A DNA stretch of 64,000 bases from Pseudarthrobacter siccitolerans. GTDB lineage: Bacteria; Actinomycetota; Actinomycetes; Actinomycetales; Micrococcaceae. The position numbers and the translations under genes are program-made. The stretch is taken from NCBI RefSeq assembly GCF_030823375.1, contig NZ_JAUSXB010000001.1, forward strand, positions 496,001 to 560,000. Reading direction: 5' to 3'. How positions within the stretch are numbered: position 1 is the stretch's first letter; each line of letters starts with the position of its first letter. The notes under the pieces are model-generated. The model ran no database searches, was not told where the DNA came from, and saw only the letters and a list, made by a program, of their open reading frames with translations. This document shows, piece after piece, positions 44,944-51,916 of the stretch.

Positions 44944-45279
44944 ATGGTGAAGAAAACAATCGTGGCCATATTGGTCGCCCTGGGCTTAGTCCTAGGCACC
45001 AGTACAGCCGCTAATGCGATGCCCACCATAGGCAACGACTGGTATTCGAACTTCTATGGCGCGTACGTAGATTTGGACCGGGCTGACCAGGGCGCAATCA
45101 CATCCGGAGCGGCGGCCGGCGTATCGGCGGCGGTCTGCATCCAGACTTCTGGCTGGGCCTGCCCGACTATCGCGGTGGTACTGACGGCGGCGGCGTTCTA
45201 CATCGCCATCAACGGCTACTGTCCGAATAAGCTGAGAGTGTATCCACGGTTCGGCGGCTATCCGATGAGGTGCGTGTGA
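44944..45279 (+). CDS. Secreted small Cys-containing protein, candidate toxin/bacteriocin
   Basis: 111 residues. A Sec signal peptide (VAILVALGLVLGTSTAANA) predicts export, leaving about 87 residues. The mature part has Cys in VCIQTSGWACP, NGYCPN and MRCV (four in all), allowing two disulfides, and a central hydrophobic segment. AGGAG precedes the ATG. A small two-helix membrane protein follows with an overlapping start, the layout of a secreted antimicrobial and its immunity protein. This role is inference. Confidence 0.75.
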   Translation: MVKKTIVAILVALGLVLGTSTAANAMPTIGNDWYSNFYGAYVDLDRADQGAITSGAAAGVSAAVCIQTSGWACPTIAVVLTAAAFYIAINGYCPNKLRVYPRFGGYPMRCV

Positions 45280-45458
45280 TGAATCTGAAAGCCCAGGATA
45301 AGCGGGGTCTGTTCATCGGGCTCATTGTGGGCCTGCTTACTTCCGCTGGTGTGGCCGCGGCTTCTGGTATGCCGGTCTACGCCTTTATGTGGTCGGCGGT
45401 GACGGTGGTTCTGGTACTTGTGCTGATGGGCGTGGTGCTGGGGCTGGTTCGGCGGTAG
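45279..45458 (+). CDS. Small membrane protein, candidate immunity partner
   Basis: 59 residues with two hydrophobic helices (GLFIGLIVGLLTSAGVAAAS and FMWSAVTVVLVLVLMGVVLG). Its ATG overlaps the stop of the secreted protein gene (TGATG), so the two are co-translated. An immunity role is inferred only from this arrangement. Confidence 0.65.
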   Translation: MNLKAQDKRGLFIGLIVGLLTSAGVAAASGMPVYAFMWSAVTVVLVLVLMGVVLGLVRR

Positions 45459-45464
45459 TCACTA

Positions 45465-45587
45465 CTACTTATTGCAGAACCACCTGCGGCAGCCGATTAT
45501 CTCGCCCTCTCGCAGCCCCTCGATGCGGAGCCAGTCGTGTAGCCCTAGCCAGCAGAGAACTCGGCGCTCATCCCATTCCCATTTCAT
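45465..45587 (-). CDS. Small hypothetical protein (40 aa)
   Basis: 40 residues, MKWEWDERRVLCWLGLHDWL, ending RRWFCNK, with three Cys. Its ATG overlaps the stop of the previous gene (ATGA), last in a coupled chain of early minus-strand genes. Confidence 0.6.
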   Translation of the reverse strand: MKWEWDERRVLCWLGLHDWLRIEGLREGEIIGCRRWFCNK

Positions 45588-45772
45588 CGCTTCACCGCCC
45601 TGAAGCCTGGCCACTCTGACAGTGAATCCAGCTTCCGCTTACGGGGAGCAGCCCTCTTCGGCTGCTCCCCTTTTTGCGCCTGGAGTAAGCCGTCGGGGTC
45701 GTTGTAGACCACTTGGCCGGGTAGGAGTCGGATGGGCTCGTAGCTCCCCGGATAGTCCGGCTCGAATCCCAT
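45584..45772 (-). CDS. Small hypothetical protein (62 aa)
   Basis: 62 residues, MGFEPDYPGSYEPIRLLPGQ, basic C-terminus. GGAGGCGAAGTA precedes the ATG, and the start overlaps the previous stop (TAATG). A plus-strand terminator is embedded in its coding region. Confidence 0.65.
   Translation of the reverse strand: MGFEPDYPGSYEPIRLLPGQVVYNDPDGLLQAQKGEQPKRAAPRKRKLDSLSEWPGFRAVKR
45643..45675 (+). terminator. Strong intrinsic terminator for the secreted-peptide operon
   Basis: An 11-bp stem GGGGAGCAGCC/GGCTGCTCCCC with a 6-nt loop is followed by TTTTT (45671-45675). It ends plus-strand transcription from the secreted-protein pair but lies inside a minus-strand gene. Confidence 0.9.
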
Positions 45773-46122
45773 TACTTCGCCTCCTGCAATCTCAGCCAGA
45801 GCGAGGCGAGGGATTCGGCCATGGTCGCGCCTTTGCCCTGCGGATAAAGGTGATTCATGGCGGGATAAGACGCAAGCCAGAAGCCTTTATCCCTACTTGG
45901 GCTGATAGACAGTTTCATGGCTTCAAACTCATGCGGTACTTGGTCGGCTATCTCTTGGGCGGTGGGGGCGGCGGCTCGTCCATAGCCCGCATAACGCTCA
46001 TCAGACCGAGGGCGTAGGTAATGACTGCCAGCAGCGTACTCCCAAACGAAGTGGCTATCCTGCGGGAATCCGGCCGCCTTGCGCTTCTTTGCTGTTCCAA
46101 GCGTGACTACGAGTGATTCCAT
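45772..46122 (-). CDS. Hypothetical early phage protein (116 aa)
   Basis: 116 residues from the ATG at 46122 (MESLVVTLGTAKKRKAAGFP); a GTG three codons earlier is possible. WEYAAGSHYLRPRS and FWLASYPAMNHLYPQ are present. No family recognised. Overlaps its neighbours by one base at both ends (TAATG). Confidence 0.65.
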   Translation of the reverse strand: MESLVVTLGTAKKRKAAGFPQDSHFVWEYAAGSHYLRPRSDERYAGYGRAAAPTAQEIADQVPHEFEAMKLSISPSRDKGFWLASYPAMNHLYPQGKGATMAESLASLWLRLQEAK

Positions 46123-46520
46123 TACCGGCACCCCTCAGGCTGATAGATGACGATGCTGATGCCTGGTGCGTTCGAAATCACCGGCGTTATGCATGGCACC
46201 GGAGTGGGAGCAGTTGTAGGAGCGGGAGTTGCCGGGGCTGGTTCTATGAAGGCCGGAGCAGGCGTTGGGTCTGCTGGCGGCGGAACTACCTTCACCGTCA
46301 CTGGGTCTGGCACGACCATGTGCTCGGCCGGAGCGGTGCTGGTCGATTCCTGGAGCTTCACGATGTCTTGCTCACTGTTGGTGGTGCGGGCGTCGATGTT
46401 GTCGATGCGCTGGTTCAGGCCTGGTAGGTCTAGTTCACTGGAGCTGACACCGGAGAGGCCGAAGACGGTGACGCCAGTGGCCAGGAGGCCGGAGATTAGG
46501 AGGGAACGTTGCTTTATCAT
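46122..46520 (-). CDS. Pro-rich membrane-anchored protein
   Basis: 132 residues. An N-terminal hydrophobic helix (SLLISGLLATGVTVFGLSG) is followed by a short coiled coil and a long Pro/Ala/Thr linker (PTPAPAFIEPAPATPAP), ending with a Cys pair region. Exported or anchored at the membrane, function unknown. Coupled to the genes on both sides. Confidence 0.65.
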   Translation of the reverse strand: MIKQRSLLISGLLATGVTVFGLSGVSSSELDLPGLNQRIDNIDARTTNSEQDIVKLQESTSTAPAEHMVVPDPVTVKVVPPPADPTPAPAFIEPAPATPAPTTAPTPVPCITPVISNAPGISIVIYQPEGCR

Positions 46521-46621
46521 TTGGCGATTCTCCGTTTATGCCAAACGCAGCCGTTCAACTTGCAGGTTCGAGCTGCATGATATGGCCGGGTTGGTTTATA
46601 CTTTCGGACTTCCTTCAACAT
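46517..46621 (-). CDS. Micro-protein, first gene of the early operon (34 aa)
   Basis: 34 residues, MLKEVRKYKPTRPYH, ending CKLNGCVWHKRRIAK. CxxxxC plus His and basic residues suggest nucleic acid or metal binding. The stop overlaps the next start (ATGA). It is the first gene after promoter copy 1. Confidence 0.55.
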   Translation of the reverse strand: MLKEVRKYKPTRPYHAARTCKLNGCVWHKRRIAK

Positions 46622-46685
46622 GCGCTTGGTAATGTAGAGCGCAGTGAGTGGGTCGGTTTCGGTCAGCACTTGTGGCTGCATTTGG

Positions 46686-46739
46686 TAGACGCCTTGTTTA
46701 TGTGCTGTGAATTATGCGCCAAGCACTTTGGAATTGCAA
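46686..46739 (-). promoter_or_regulatory. Early promoter/operator, copy 1
   Basis: Minus-strand TTGCAA (46734-46739), 17-bp spacer, CATAAT (46711-46716). The spacer holds the inverted repeat CCAA-AGTGC-TTGG. The 29-bp block 46711-46739 is identical to 51644-51672. TAGACGCCTT at 46686-46695 lies near the predicted start site and matches the other operators. Confidence 0.8.
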
Positions 46740-46935
46740 GGGCTTTATGCACAAGCGAGAGATACGTCGTAAGGCGTTTATTTTGCGACACACAATCACT
46801 GTTGTGCGACGCCACGCTCAAAATCACCAATTGTCCGAAATTTATGGCATAACAGATTTTTGCAACGTGGTTCTTACGCTCAAAAAGATGTTCGGTTTTT
46901 GGCACTGTTTGACATAGCCGAAGACGATGATGAAG
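46740..46935. other. Gene-free control region
   Basis: About 195 AT-rich bases with no credible gene. It contains an inverted operator TAAGGCGTTTA at 46770-46780, an imperfect inverted repeat CACAA-TCACTG-TTGTG near 46795-46810, and repeated TGCGAC. Probable regulator-binding region of the early operons. Confidence 0.5.
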
Positions 46936-47256
46936 CTATGTTCTGTTCTCGTCCAGGTCCGGGTCGTAGCGTGCTGTGATGAGGGGCGGCAGCGTAGTGT
47001 CCAAGAATTCTGCAACAAAGCCGACCGTCCAGTCGGGATCATTCTTGGGGTAATCCAATATCTTTTGCCCCATGGATCGACCCAGAGAGCGCACTGCTAA
47101 AACTGGCCGGTGCTTCACGAAGTCGCTGATGGCCCTGGTGCCTTGCTGCTCGTCATACTCACCAGCCTGGATAGCCCGGACGATTCTGCCGGCTTCATCA
47201 TCAATCAACTGCTGGTCTTGGATGTCCTCGAAGTCGTCTGGTTCAACGCTGTCCAT
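46936..47256 (-). CDS. Hypothetical acidic early protein (106 aa)
   Basis: 106 residues, MDSVEPDDFEDIQDQQLIDD, strongly acidic start, then KHRPVLAVRSLGRSMGQKIL. AGGAG lies 6 nt before the ATG at 47256; the frame also contains an upstream ATG at 47301 without a site. No family recognised. Confidence 0.65.
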   Translation of the reverse strand: MDSVEPDDFEDIQDQQLIDDEAGRIVRAIQAGEYDEQQGTRAISDFVKHRPVLAVRSLGRSMGQKILDYPKNDPDWTVGFVAEFLDTTLPPLITARYDPDLDENRT

Positions 47257-47318
47257 GATTACTCCTGCTGCTGGGGTGGCGGGACTATCAGTAGTGAGCA
47301 TTCTGGCAGACTGTCCCC

Positions 47319-47867
47319 ATGGATGGGGAGACTATACGGCTGATCGTTGTGGCTTGCGGAGCAATCACGGCGGGTTTGGGTGGAGCTCTGATAGCCGGTG
47401 CATTCAATAGCCAGAATACAGCGGCAACTATTGCGGCAGCGCGCGAAGAAGCTGAGGCTCAACGGGAGCACGAACGGAGGCTGGAACACGCCCAGTGGCT
47501 GAGGGATCGCAAAGTCGATGTGTACTCGAAGTTTCTCGAAGAGGCGCATGACCTGCACCTAGCAATGGTCAACTTATACCTAGGCTCTCGTAAGGACCTG
47601 GATGAAACCCTTGCGAGAGCTAGCGTCGTGTCCGTGATGCAATTCCGAGTCCTGTCGCCGGGACCCGTCTGGCTGGCGGCGTTACGAGTAGCACTCTCGA
47701 TCAGCACACTAAAGGATGCACTGGTTTCGATAAAGCAAAGGACTGCGCCCGATACGGCATTCTATGACAAAGCCTCCAAGGAATTGCTCGAACATATAAT
47801 GCACCTAGAAAAACTATGTTCAACCGACCTCGAAATTGAATGGGCAGATGATGGACTTCAACCCTGA
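47319..47867 (+). CDS. Single-pass membrane protein with coiled coil (182 aa)
   Basis: 182 residues. An N-terminal hydrophobic helix (VVACGAITAGLGGALIAGA) is followed by a charged coiled coil (REEAEAQREHERRLEHAQWL) and a helical domain. Plus strand, coupled by a 20-nt overlap to the next gene. Likely lysogenic cargo, function unknown. Confidence 0.65.
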   Translation: MDGETIRLIVVACGAITAGLGGALIAGAFNSQNTAATIAAAREEAEAQREHERRLEHAQWLRDRKVDVYSKFLEEAHDLHLAMVNLYLGSRKDLDETLARASVVSVMQFRVLSPGPVWLAALRVALSISTLKDALVSIKQRTAPDTAFYDKASKELLEHIMHLEKLCSTDLEIEWADDGLQP

Positions 47868-48411
47868 CACCTGGGGCACCGTCGGCCAATGGGCATCAGC
47901 CGTCATCACTGGCTCGGCGTTCTTCGCCACCTTCTATGTTATCCGGCGCGACGCAAGGGTTCGCCTACTCGCGCAGGCTCGGAAAGTCGCCTACTACCGT
48001 AGTCAGCGCGGTAGGTTCTGGAATCATACGGTACACAACCTAAGTGATGAGCCCATCTTTGATGTTCAGCTACATGTGGTGGTCAAAGGACGTTCCCGAG
48101 AACTCATCGCGGAAAAGGAAATCCTCATTCCGCAGGAAAAGCTCTCGCCAACTGAGTGGTTTGCAGATAGCATCGACGCGGAATTTCGCGACAACTCCGG
48201 CCATTGGTGGCGACGAACGGTAAACGGTAAGCTGCATGAGGTTTCACGCCTTCAAAGGGCGCTGGAACGCGGTGGCCATCGCGTTGACCGTTACGGTTTT
48301 GGGAGAACCCTGCTAAGGTCATTCGGGCGAAAAAGAAGGGCTCTCGCAAAGAGACGAATGAGGGCACGCTGGCGGCGTGAGGACAAAAGGACGATCGCTA
48401 ACGACTCTTGA
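47848..48411 (+). CDS. Membrane-anchored beta-domain protein, member 1 of a four-copy family
   Basis: 187 residues. An N-terminal helix (WASAVITGSAFFATFYVIRR) is followed by a soluble domain with HNLSDEPIFDVQL and FRDNSGHWWRRTVNGKL, the pattern shared with three later genes. The Arg/Lys-rich C-terminal tail is unique to this member. Starts within the preceding gene. Confidence 0.65.
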   Translation: MMDFNPDTWGTVGQWASAVITGSAFFATFYVIRRDARVRLLAQARKVAYYRSQRGRFWNHTVHNLSDEPIFDVQLHVVVKGRSRELIAEKEILIPQEKLSPTEWFADSIDAEFRDNSGHWWRRTVNGKLHEVSRLQRALERGGHRVDRYGFGRTLLRSFGRKRRALAKRRMRARWRREDKRTIANDS

Positions 48412-48592
48412 GTTTTCGCGGTGACTTACCGCCGATGCTCCCCCAATACACTGCCCGGTCGTGGTCGAAGGCAAACCCGCCACCACGGCTCTTATGTCCC
48501 CCGGCTTTTCCGATCTGTTTATAGAAGTCTGCTCCGTACAGTTGCTTGTTTTTGGCAGCGGCCTTTTTGCCGCCAGATTGAGTTCCGGCCAC
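48398..48592 (-). CDS. KGG/con-10-like small Gly- and Lys-rich protein
   Basis: 64 residues. YKQIGKAGGHKSRGGGFAFD and WGSIGGKSPRK resemble the stress-induced KGG repeat. Such proteins occur as small phage proteins of unknown role. Convergent with the plus-strand gene (overlap 14 nt). Confidence 0.7.
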   Translation of the reverse strand: MAGTQSGGKKAAAKNKQLYGADFYKQIGKAGGHKSRGGGFAFDHDRAVYWGSIGGKSPRKLKSR

Positions 48593-49084
48593 CTATTTGT
48601 TCTCCTGCATTAGTTCTAGTTGCTTAGCCGCCGGCGCTTCCCCGATTACCTGCCGGACTCCAAAGTGTTGGCTGAACGGCAGCTTCGCCTGGTCGAGTAC
48701 TCGCTTGCCTGGCTTCGAGAGCTTGGCCGATATCTCGATCTGCCGGTTGCGCCCTTGGAAATCCTTGATGACATCGCGGGCGGTGTCCTGGGCGTAGGCG
48801 GCGAGGTGATGGCTCAACATCTCCCGCAGGTCGTGGAGGTGATAGGCCACCTCTCCCCTATCGACGTGCAAGACGCTGAGCTCCCGGTCGTCCTGGATAG
48901 CCAGCTTGAGCTTCACGCTGGCGGCTTTGACGGCCGCCTGGGCCACCTCCAGTTCCTTGTACTCCGGCAGGTCTGTGACTAGCTCCGTCCGTCGTTCCTT
49001 GATTGCTTTTAGTTCCAGCTCGGCCACATGTATCTCACCCTCTAAGGAGTGGATGCGGTTCACCTGAGCCATATCGATGGCCAT
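48593..49084 (-). CDS. Hypothetical early protein (163 aa)
   Basis: 163 residues, mostly helical with coiled-coil character (LEGEIHVAELELKAIKERRT). A Met four codons downstream is an alternative start. It begins directly at the end of the micro zinc-ribbon gene (TAAATG). No family recognised. Confidence 0.65.
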   Translation of the reverse strand: MAIDMAQVNRIHSLEGEIHVAELELKAIKERRTELVTDLPEYKELEVAQAAVKAASVKLKLAIQDDRELSVLHVDRGEVAYHLHDLREMLSHHLAAYAQDTARDVIKDFQGRNRQIEISAKLSKPGKRVLDQAKLPFSQHFGVRQVIGEAPAAKQLELMQENK

Positions 49085-49192
49085 TTACTTTTCCCTCTTG
49101 ATTACTATTCGTTTGTCGCAGCGCAGACAGACGCGGTGCTCTGACCACTGCTGGAAATTGACCACCATGACCCACAGATGTTTGCATTTCAT
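49085..49192 (-). CDS. Micro zinc-ribbon-like protein (35 aa)
   Basis: 35 residues, MKCKHLWVMVV and CLRCDKRIVIKREK. Cys-Lys-His plus CxxC is a compact zinc-binding arrangement. ATG overlaps the previous stop (ATGA). Confidence 0.6.
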   Translation of the reverse strand: MKCKHLWVMVVNFQQWSEHRVCLRCDKRIVIKREK

Positions 49193-49428
49193 TTGCGTGC
49201 CCCTCGCCGCCGCTGCTCTTCGAGCTGTGCGTCTAGTGCCGCTTTGGCGCTGGGATGGCTGATGCCCTCTACGTCATAAGCACGGATTTCTGGCTTTTCG
49301 TGCTGAACGCATACGTGCAGGTAGAACGTCTGACTGCCAACCTGCCGAGTGGTGCGCTGCCAATTGTGCCGGTGGCCGTTGTAGCCGCCCTTCGCAACCA
49401 GTCCTGATAACCCTCCAAGCTTGGTCAT
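49189..49428 (-). CDS. Hypothetical early protein (79 aa)
   Basis: 79 residues with KGGYNGHRHNWQRTTRQVGS and a His/Gly-rich start; Arg-rich C-terminus. Overlaps the neighbours by 4 nt. Function unknown. Confidence 0.65.
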   Translation of the reverse strand: MTKLGGLSGLVAKGGYNGHRHNWQRTTRQVGSQTFYLHVCVQHEKPEIRAYDVEGISHPSAKAALDAQLEEQRRRGARK

Positions 49429-49805
49429 GGCCGGCCTGGCAAATCTTGCTTGAGCCTGGCGATGATGGAGTTCATCTGGTTGGCGTAGTAGACATCAAAT
49501 GGCTCGGACTGATTGGTGAGCTCCCGCCAGCGGACGTAGAGCGTGTTGTACATCCGCTCGCTTGGTGACTTGCCGTCGAACTGGGCGTCGGCCTTTTCCT
49601 TAGGAATTGCCGCTTCGTCTATAGGGTTCGGGCTGAATATGAACCAGCCCTCCCCCTGCTTCGCCAGCTTGAACAGGGTGGTCATCTCGTCGTCAGGCAG
49701 CTCTTTCGAAATGTAGATGGTGCCTTTGATCGTGCCGTCGACCATCGTCGACATGGTGCCGAGCTTGGCCGGGGCGCGGACAATGAGTGTCTGCTGCCCC
49801 TCCAT
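49425..49805 (-). CDS. Hypothetical early protein (126 aa)
   Basis: 126 residues, with KGTIYISKELPDDEM and WFIFSPNPIDEAAIP. It lies directly after the SSB-like gene, overlapping by one base. Probably a replication or recombination accessory, but not identified. Confidence 0.65.
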   Translation of the reverse strand: MEGQQTLIVRAPAKLGTMSTMVDGTIKGTIYISKELPDDEMTTLFKLAKQGEGWFIFSPNPIDEAAIPKEKADAQFDGKSPSERMYNTLYVRWRELTNQSEPFDVYYANQMNSIIARLKQDLPGRP

Positions 49806-50467
49806 TAGAAGGGAATGTCGTCAAGGTTGATGTCGTCGGTCGCGGGCAGGTCCTTGATGACCACGTCATCCGACTTCGGGGCCATGGGAGCGGCCGTTTT
49901 GGCTACAGCCAGGACCGCGCCCTCGAAAGCTTCGAACTCTGGAGCAGCCTGAACCTTGAGTTTGAGGAAGTCGGATAGCCGATTGAATGTATTCGCATCA
50001 GGCTCTTCGATATCGAAGAGGATGTTTTCGTTGACTGGATCGGGCTTTGCGCCCTTGTACGGCATGAGTGCTGACACGTTGGCATAGGTCTTGCCGGTCT
50101 TCTCGTTTTCACTGTGCAGTACTTGAAGCATCGCGTACGCGCCGAGGACAGCGACCATGTCGAACTCGACCAGCTCATCTGCTGTGAAGCGTTTACCACG
50201 CCAGGCGTTTAGATCGCTGTATAGGTTGCCGCGCTCATCGAGGGTGCGGGTGTAGGTCTTCGAAATAGTGAAGGGCTTGCCGTCCTTGGTCTTGCCCTCA
50301 TCGTCGAGCAGCTCCCATTGGATAACGACCTTCTCTTGCTGCTTTGATTCACCCTTGAACTGAACTTCCTGAGTGCCGAGGAAGACCAGGCCGTAGCAGC
50401 GGGCTACAAATGTTCCTTCTGGTACTTGCTCAAAATCACTGACTGGTTTGCTTACTGTTGTGCTCAT
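49805..50467 (-). CDS. Phage single-stranded DNA-binding-like protein
   Basis: 220 residues. FVARCYGLVFLGTQEVQF and VIQWELLDDEGKTKDGKPF are beta-rich. The C-terminus DDINLDDIPF is an acidic tip like that of SSB, where it recruits partner proteins. The fold resembles phage DUF669/gp2.5-type ssDNA-binding proteins. Expected role in replication and recombination. Confidence 0.72.
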   Translation of the reverse strand: MSTTVSKPVSDFEQVPEGTFVARCYGLVFLGTQEVQFKGESKQQEKVVIQWELLDDEGKTKDGKPFTISKTYTRTLDERGNLYSDLNAWRGKRFTADELVEFDMVAVLGAYAMLQVLHSENEKTGKTYANVSALMPYKGAKPDPVNENILFDIEEPDANTFNRLSDFLKLKVQAAPEFEAFEGAVLAVAKTAAPMAPKSDDVVIKDLPATDDINLDDIPF

Positions 50468-50502
50468 TTCTCTAGATCCTTGTTTAGTTATGGTTCGTGC
50501 GG

Positions 50503-50892
50503 TTAGGCCGCTTTGATGGTCAGATATTCAGTGCTGCTGACCGCGACGCCCGGAATGAGTTCGCCGGTTTCCTTGAGAGCGCTCTCAGCGGCGGCTTTGA
50601 CGCGGGCGCTATCGAGCTTGAAGTACTCGCTCAGGTCGAACTCGTTCTCTTGCAGCCATTCGGTCACGGCCGGCTCATCCGCGATGGAGACGGTCCTGCG
50701 CTCGGCCCGGATGACGTAATAGCCATCCACCGCCTCGGTGCGCTTGCTCTTCGATTGCTGCATGGCCTGCATAAGGGCCAGCTTGGTGATTTCCAACTCC
50801 TCGACCAGTGGCTTCATCTGAATTTCCAAGGGGGCGAGCTGTGCCTTTAGTTCGGCAATCCTTCCTACTAAGGGAGTGATGTTGTCTTGCAT
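50503..50892 (-). CDS. Gp157/Gam-like hypothetical protein
   Basis: 129 residues. An N-terminal coiled coil (LVGRIAELKAQLAPLEIQMK) is followed by a compact domain with YYVIRAERRTVSIADE and TEWLQENEF, similar in layout to Siphovirus Gp157 and phage Gam. Position next to the SSB-like gene supports a recombination role. Confidence 0.6.
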   Translation of the reverse strand: MQDNITPLVGRIAELKAQLAPLEIQMKPLVEELEITKLALMQAMQQSKSKRTEAVDGYYVIRAERRTVSIADEPAVTEWLQENEFDLSEYFKLDSARVKAAAESALKETGELIPGVAVSSTEYLTIKAA

Positions 50893-50902
50893 GATGTGGT
50901 TC

Positions 50903-51076
50903 CTATTTAGTTATCAGTCGTTGTTTCCTAGCGAGGCCGCGCCCTATCCCGATGGAGCCTTCGATGGCTGTGGCTAGGCGCTTCTGAGCTTCCTGGCTTT
51001 GCCGGCAGCCATGCCAGCCGGTCGGCAACTTTCGGGGCTGGCCGCAGAAGTCGCATTGATGGCTATACGTGCTCAC
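50903..51076 (-). CDS. Small zinc-finger-like protein (57 aa)
   Basis: 57 residues from the GTG at 51076: STYSHQCDFCGQPRKLP, then WHGC and a basic C-terminus. CxxC with Cys/His nearby. Overlaps the previous gene by 14 nt. Confidence 0.6.
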   Translation of the reverse strand: MSTYSHQCDFCGQPRKLPTGWHGCRQSQEAQKRLATAIEGSIGIGRGLARKQRLITK

Positions 51077-51359
51077 GACAGCCTCCACAGAATCCGTCCA
51101 CGACAATCTCCCCGCAGCAGTCGCTAGGCCGCATCATTTCCCGGAACTCCTGGTACTGGGGCTCATCAGACTCTAGGAGAGTGAAGCGGAATACCGGGCC
51201 TTTGACTTGTGTGGTGCGGATGCGGCAGCCTTCCTGGCGTAGTTCATGAAGCCGTCCGCCGTATCGGAAGCAGATTTCATTCAGCTCGATGTTCAGAACG
51301 CCCCTGGGCCCGCGCTCTTCCAGAAGGTCGTGGATACGCTCTTTCTGTGTCTTAGCCAT
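51063..51359 (-). CDS. Winged-helix-like DNA-binding protein
   Basis: 98 residues. MAKTQKERIHDLLEERGP and RLHELRQEGCRIRTTQVKG fit a small winged-helix domain seen in phages; the C-terminus has CCGEIVVDGFCGGC. May regulate early transcription. Candidate regulator of the TTAGACGCCTTA operators, unproven. Confidence 0.65.
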   Translation of the reverse strand: MAKTQKERIHDLLEERGPRGVLNIELNEICFRYGGRLHELRQEGCRIRTTQVKGPVFRFTLLESDEPQYQEFREMMRPSDCCGEIVVDGFCGGCREHV

Positions 51360-51471
51360 TGCGCACCGCCTGGCTGTAAAAGACGTTCAGGAGCGAGAAG
51401 TAGGTATCCTGCGTGATGAGGCCAGCCTCGTACTGAAGCTTGGTTACCCATACTTTGTCTACGAGGTTCAT
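51352..51471 (-). CDS. Small hypothetical protein (39 aa)
   Basis: 39 residues, MNLVDKVWVTKLQYEAGLI. GGGAGGTG lies directly before the ATG. Starts inside the stop of the previous gene (ATGA) and overlaps the next by 8 nt. Confidence 0.6.
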   Translation of the reverse strand: MNLVDKVWVTKLQYEAGLITQDTYFSLLNVFYSQAVRNG

Positions 51472-51617
51472 CGCGCACCTCCCGTCAGGGCCAAGCCCAG
51501 GAAGATGAGGCCGAAGAAGAATGCAGCTATAAAGGCTGCTCCGGCTAGCCATCCGATTAGCTCATTCCGGGCAGAACGCCAGGAGGGGGAATTGATATAA
51601 CGGGGATGTTTGAACAT
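51468..51617 (-). CDS. Small membrane protein, first gene of early operon 2 (49 aa)
   Basis: 49 residues. MFKHPRYINSPSWRSARNEL then one hydrophobic helix (GWLAGAAFIAAFFFGLIFLG). It is the first gene after promoter copy 2, with a very short leader that contains the operator. Function unknown. Confidence 0.65.
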   Translation of the reverse strand: MFKHPRYINSPSWRSARNELIGWLAGAAFIAAFFFGLIFLGLALTGGAR

Positions 51618-51620
51618 TGG

Positions 51621-51672
51621 TTAGACGCCTTATTTATATTCGTATTATGCGCCAAGCACTTTGGAATTGCAA
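51621..51672 (-). promoter_or_regulatory. Early promoter/operator, copy 2
   Basis: TTGCAA (51667-51672), 17-bp spacer, CATAAT (51644-51649), with CCAA-AGTGC-TTGG in the spacer. Operator TTAGACGCCTTA at 51621-51632 overlaps the predicted start site just before the ATG at 51617. The 29-bp block is identical to copy 1. Confidence 0.82.
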
Positions 51673-51717
51673 TACCAATTCTCGACAGATAAGCGTCGAA
51701 AGTTATGCACAGATAAC

Positions 51718-51803
51718 TAGTCAAGAATAGGGCGGCGGTTTATAATTAGACGCATAACCCCCGGCAAAGTTGGTTTAGACGCCTTACTCCGCCGGGGGTT
51801 TGT
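51718..51803 (+). promoter_or_regulatory. Plus-strand promoter with immediately following terminator
   Basis: TAGTCA (51718-51723), 17 bp, TATAAT (51741-51746). A stem CCCCCGGC/GCCGGGGG (51758-51765 with 51791-51798) and TTTG repeats follow. TTAGACGCATAA (51746-51757) and TTAGACGCCTTA (51775-51786) overlap the start and the loop. The RNA would be about 50 nt, or an attenuated leader for the cargo genes from 51917. Confidence 0.65.
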
Positions 51804-51916
51804 TTGTGTCTTACTTCGTCTTTTGAAGCCGGTCGTATAACCTTCAAGCAAGGTGCGCTGCTGGGGGAAGCTAGCTGGGCTCCTGCCCCTGTTACTGCAC
51901 CCGAAAGAAGTCAGCC

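Noticed and set aside
46663..46917. Short open frames on both strands in the control region
   Set aside because: They overlap the promoter/operator copy, have no ribosome-binding site, and their protein character is poor.
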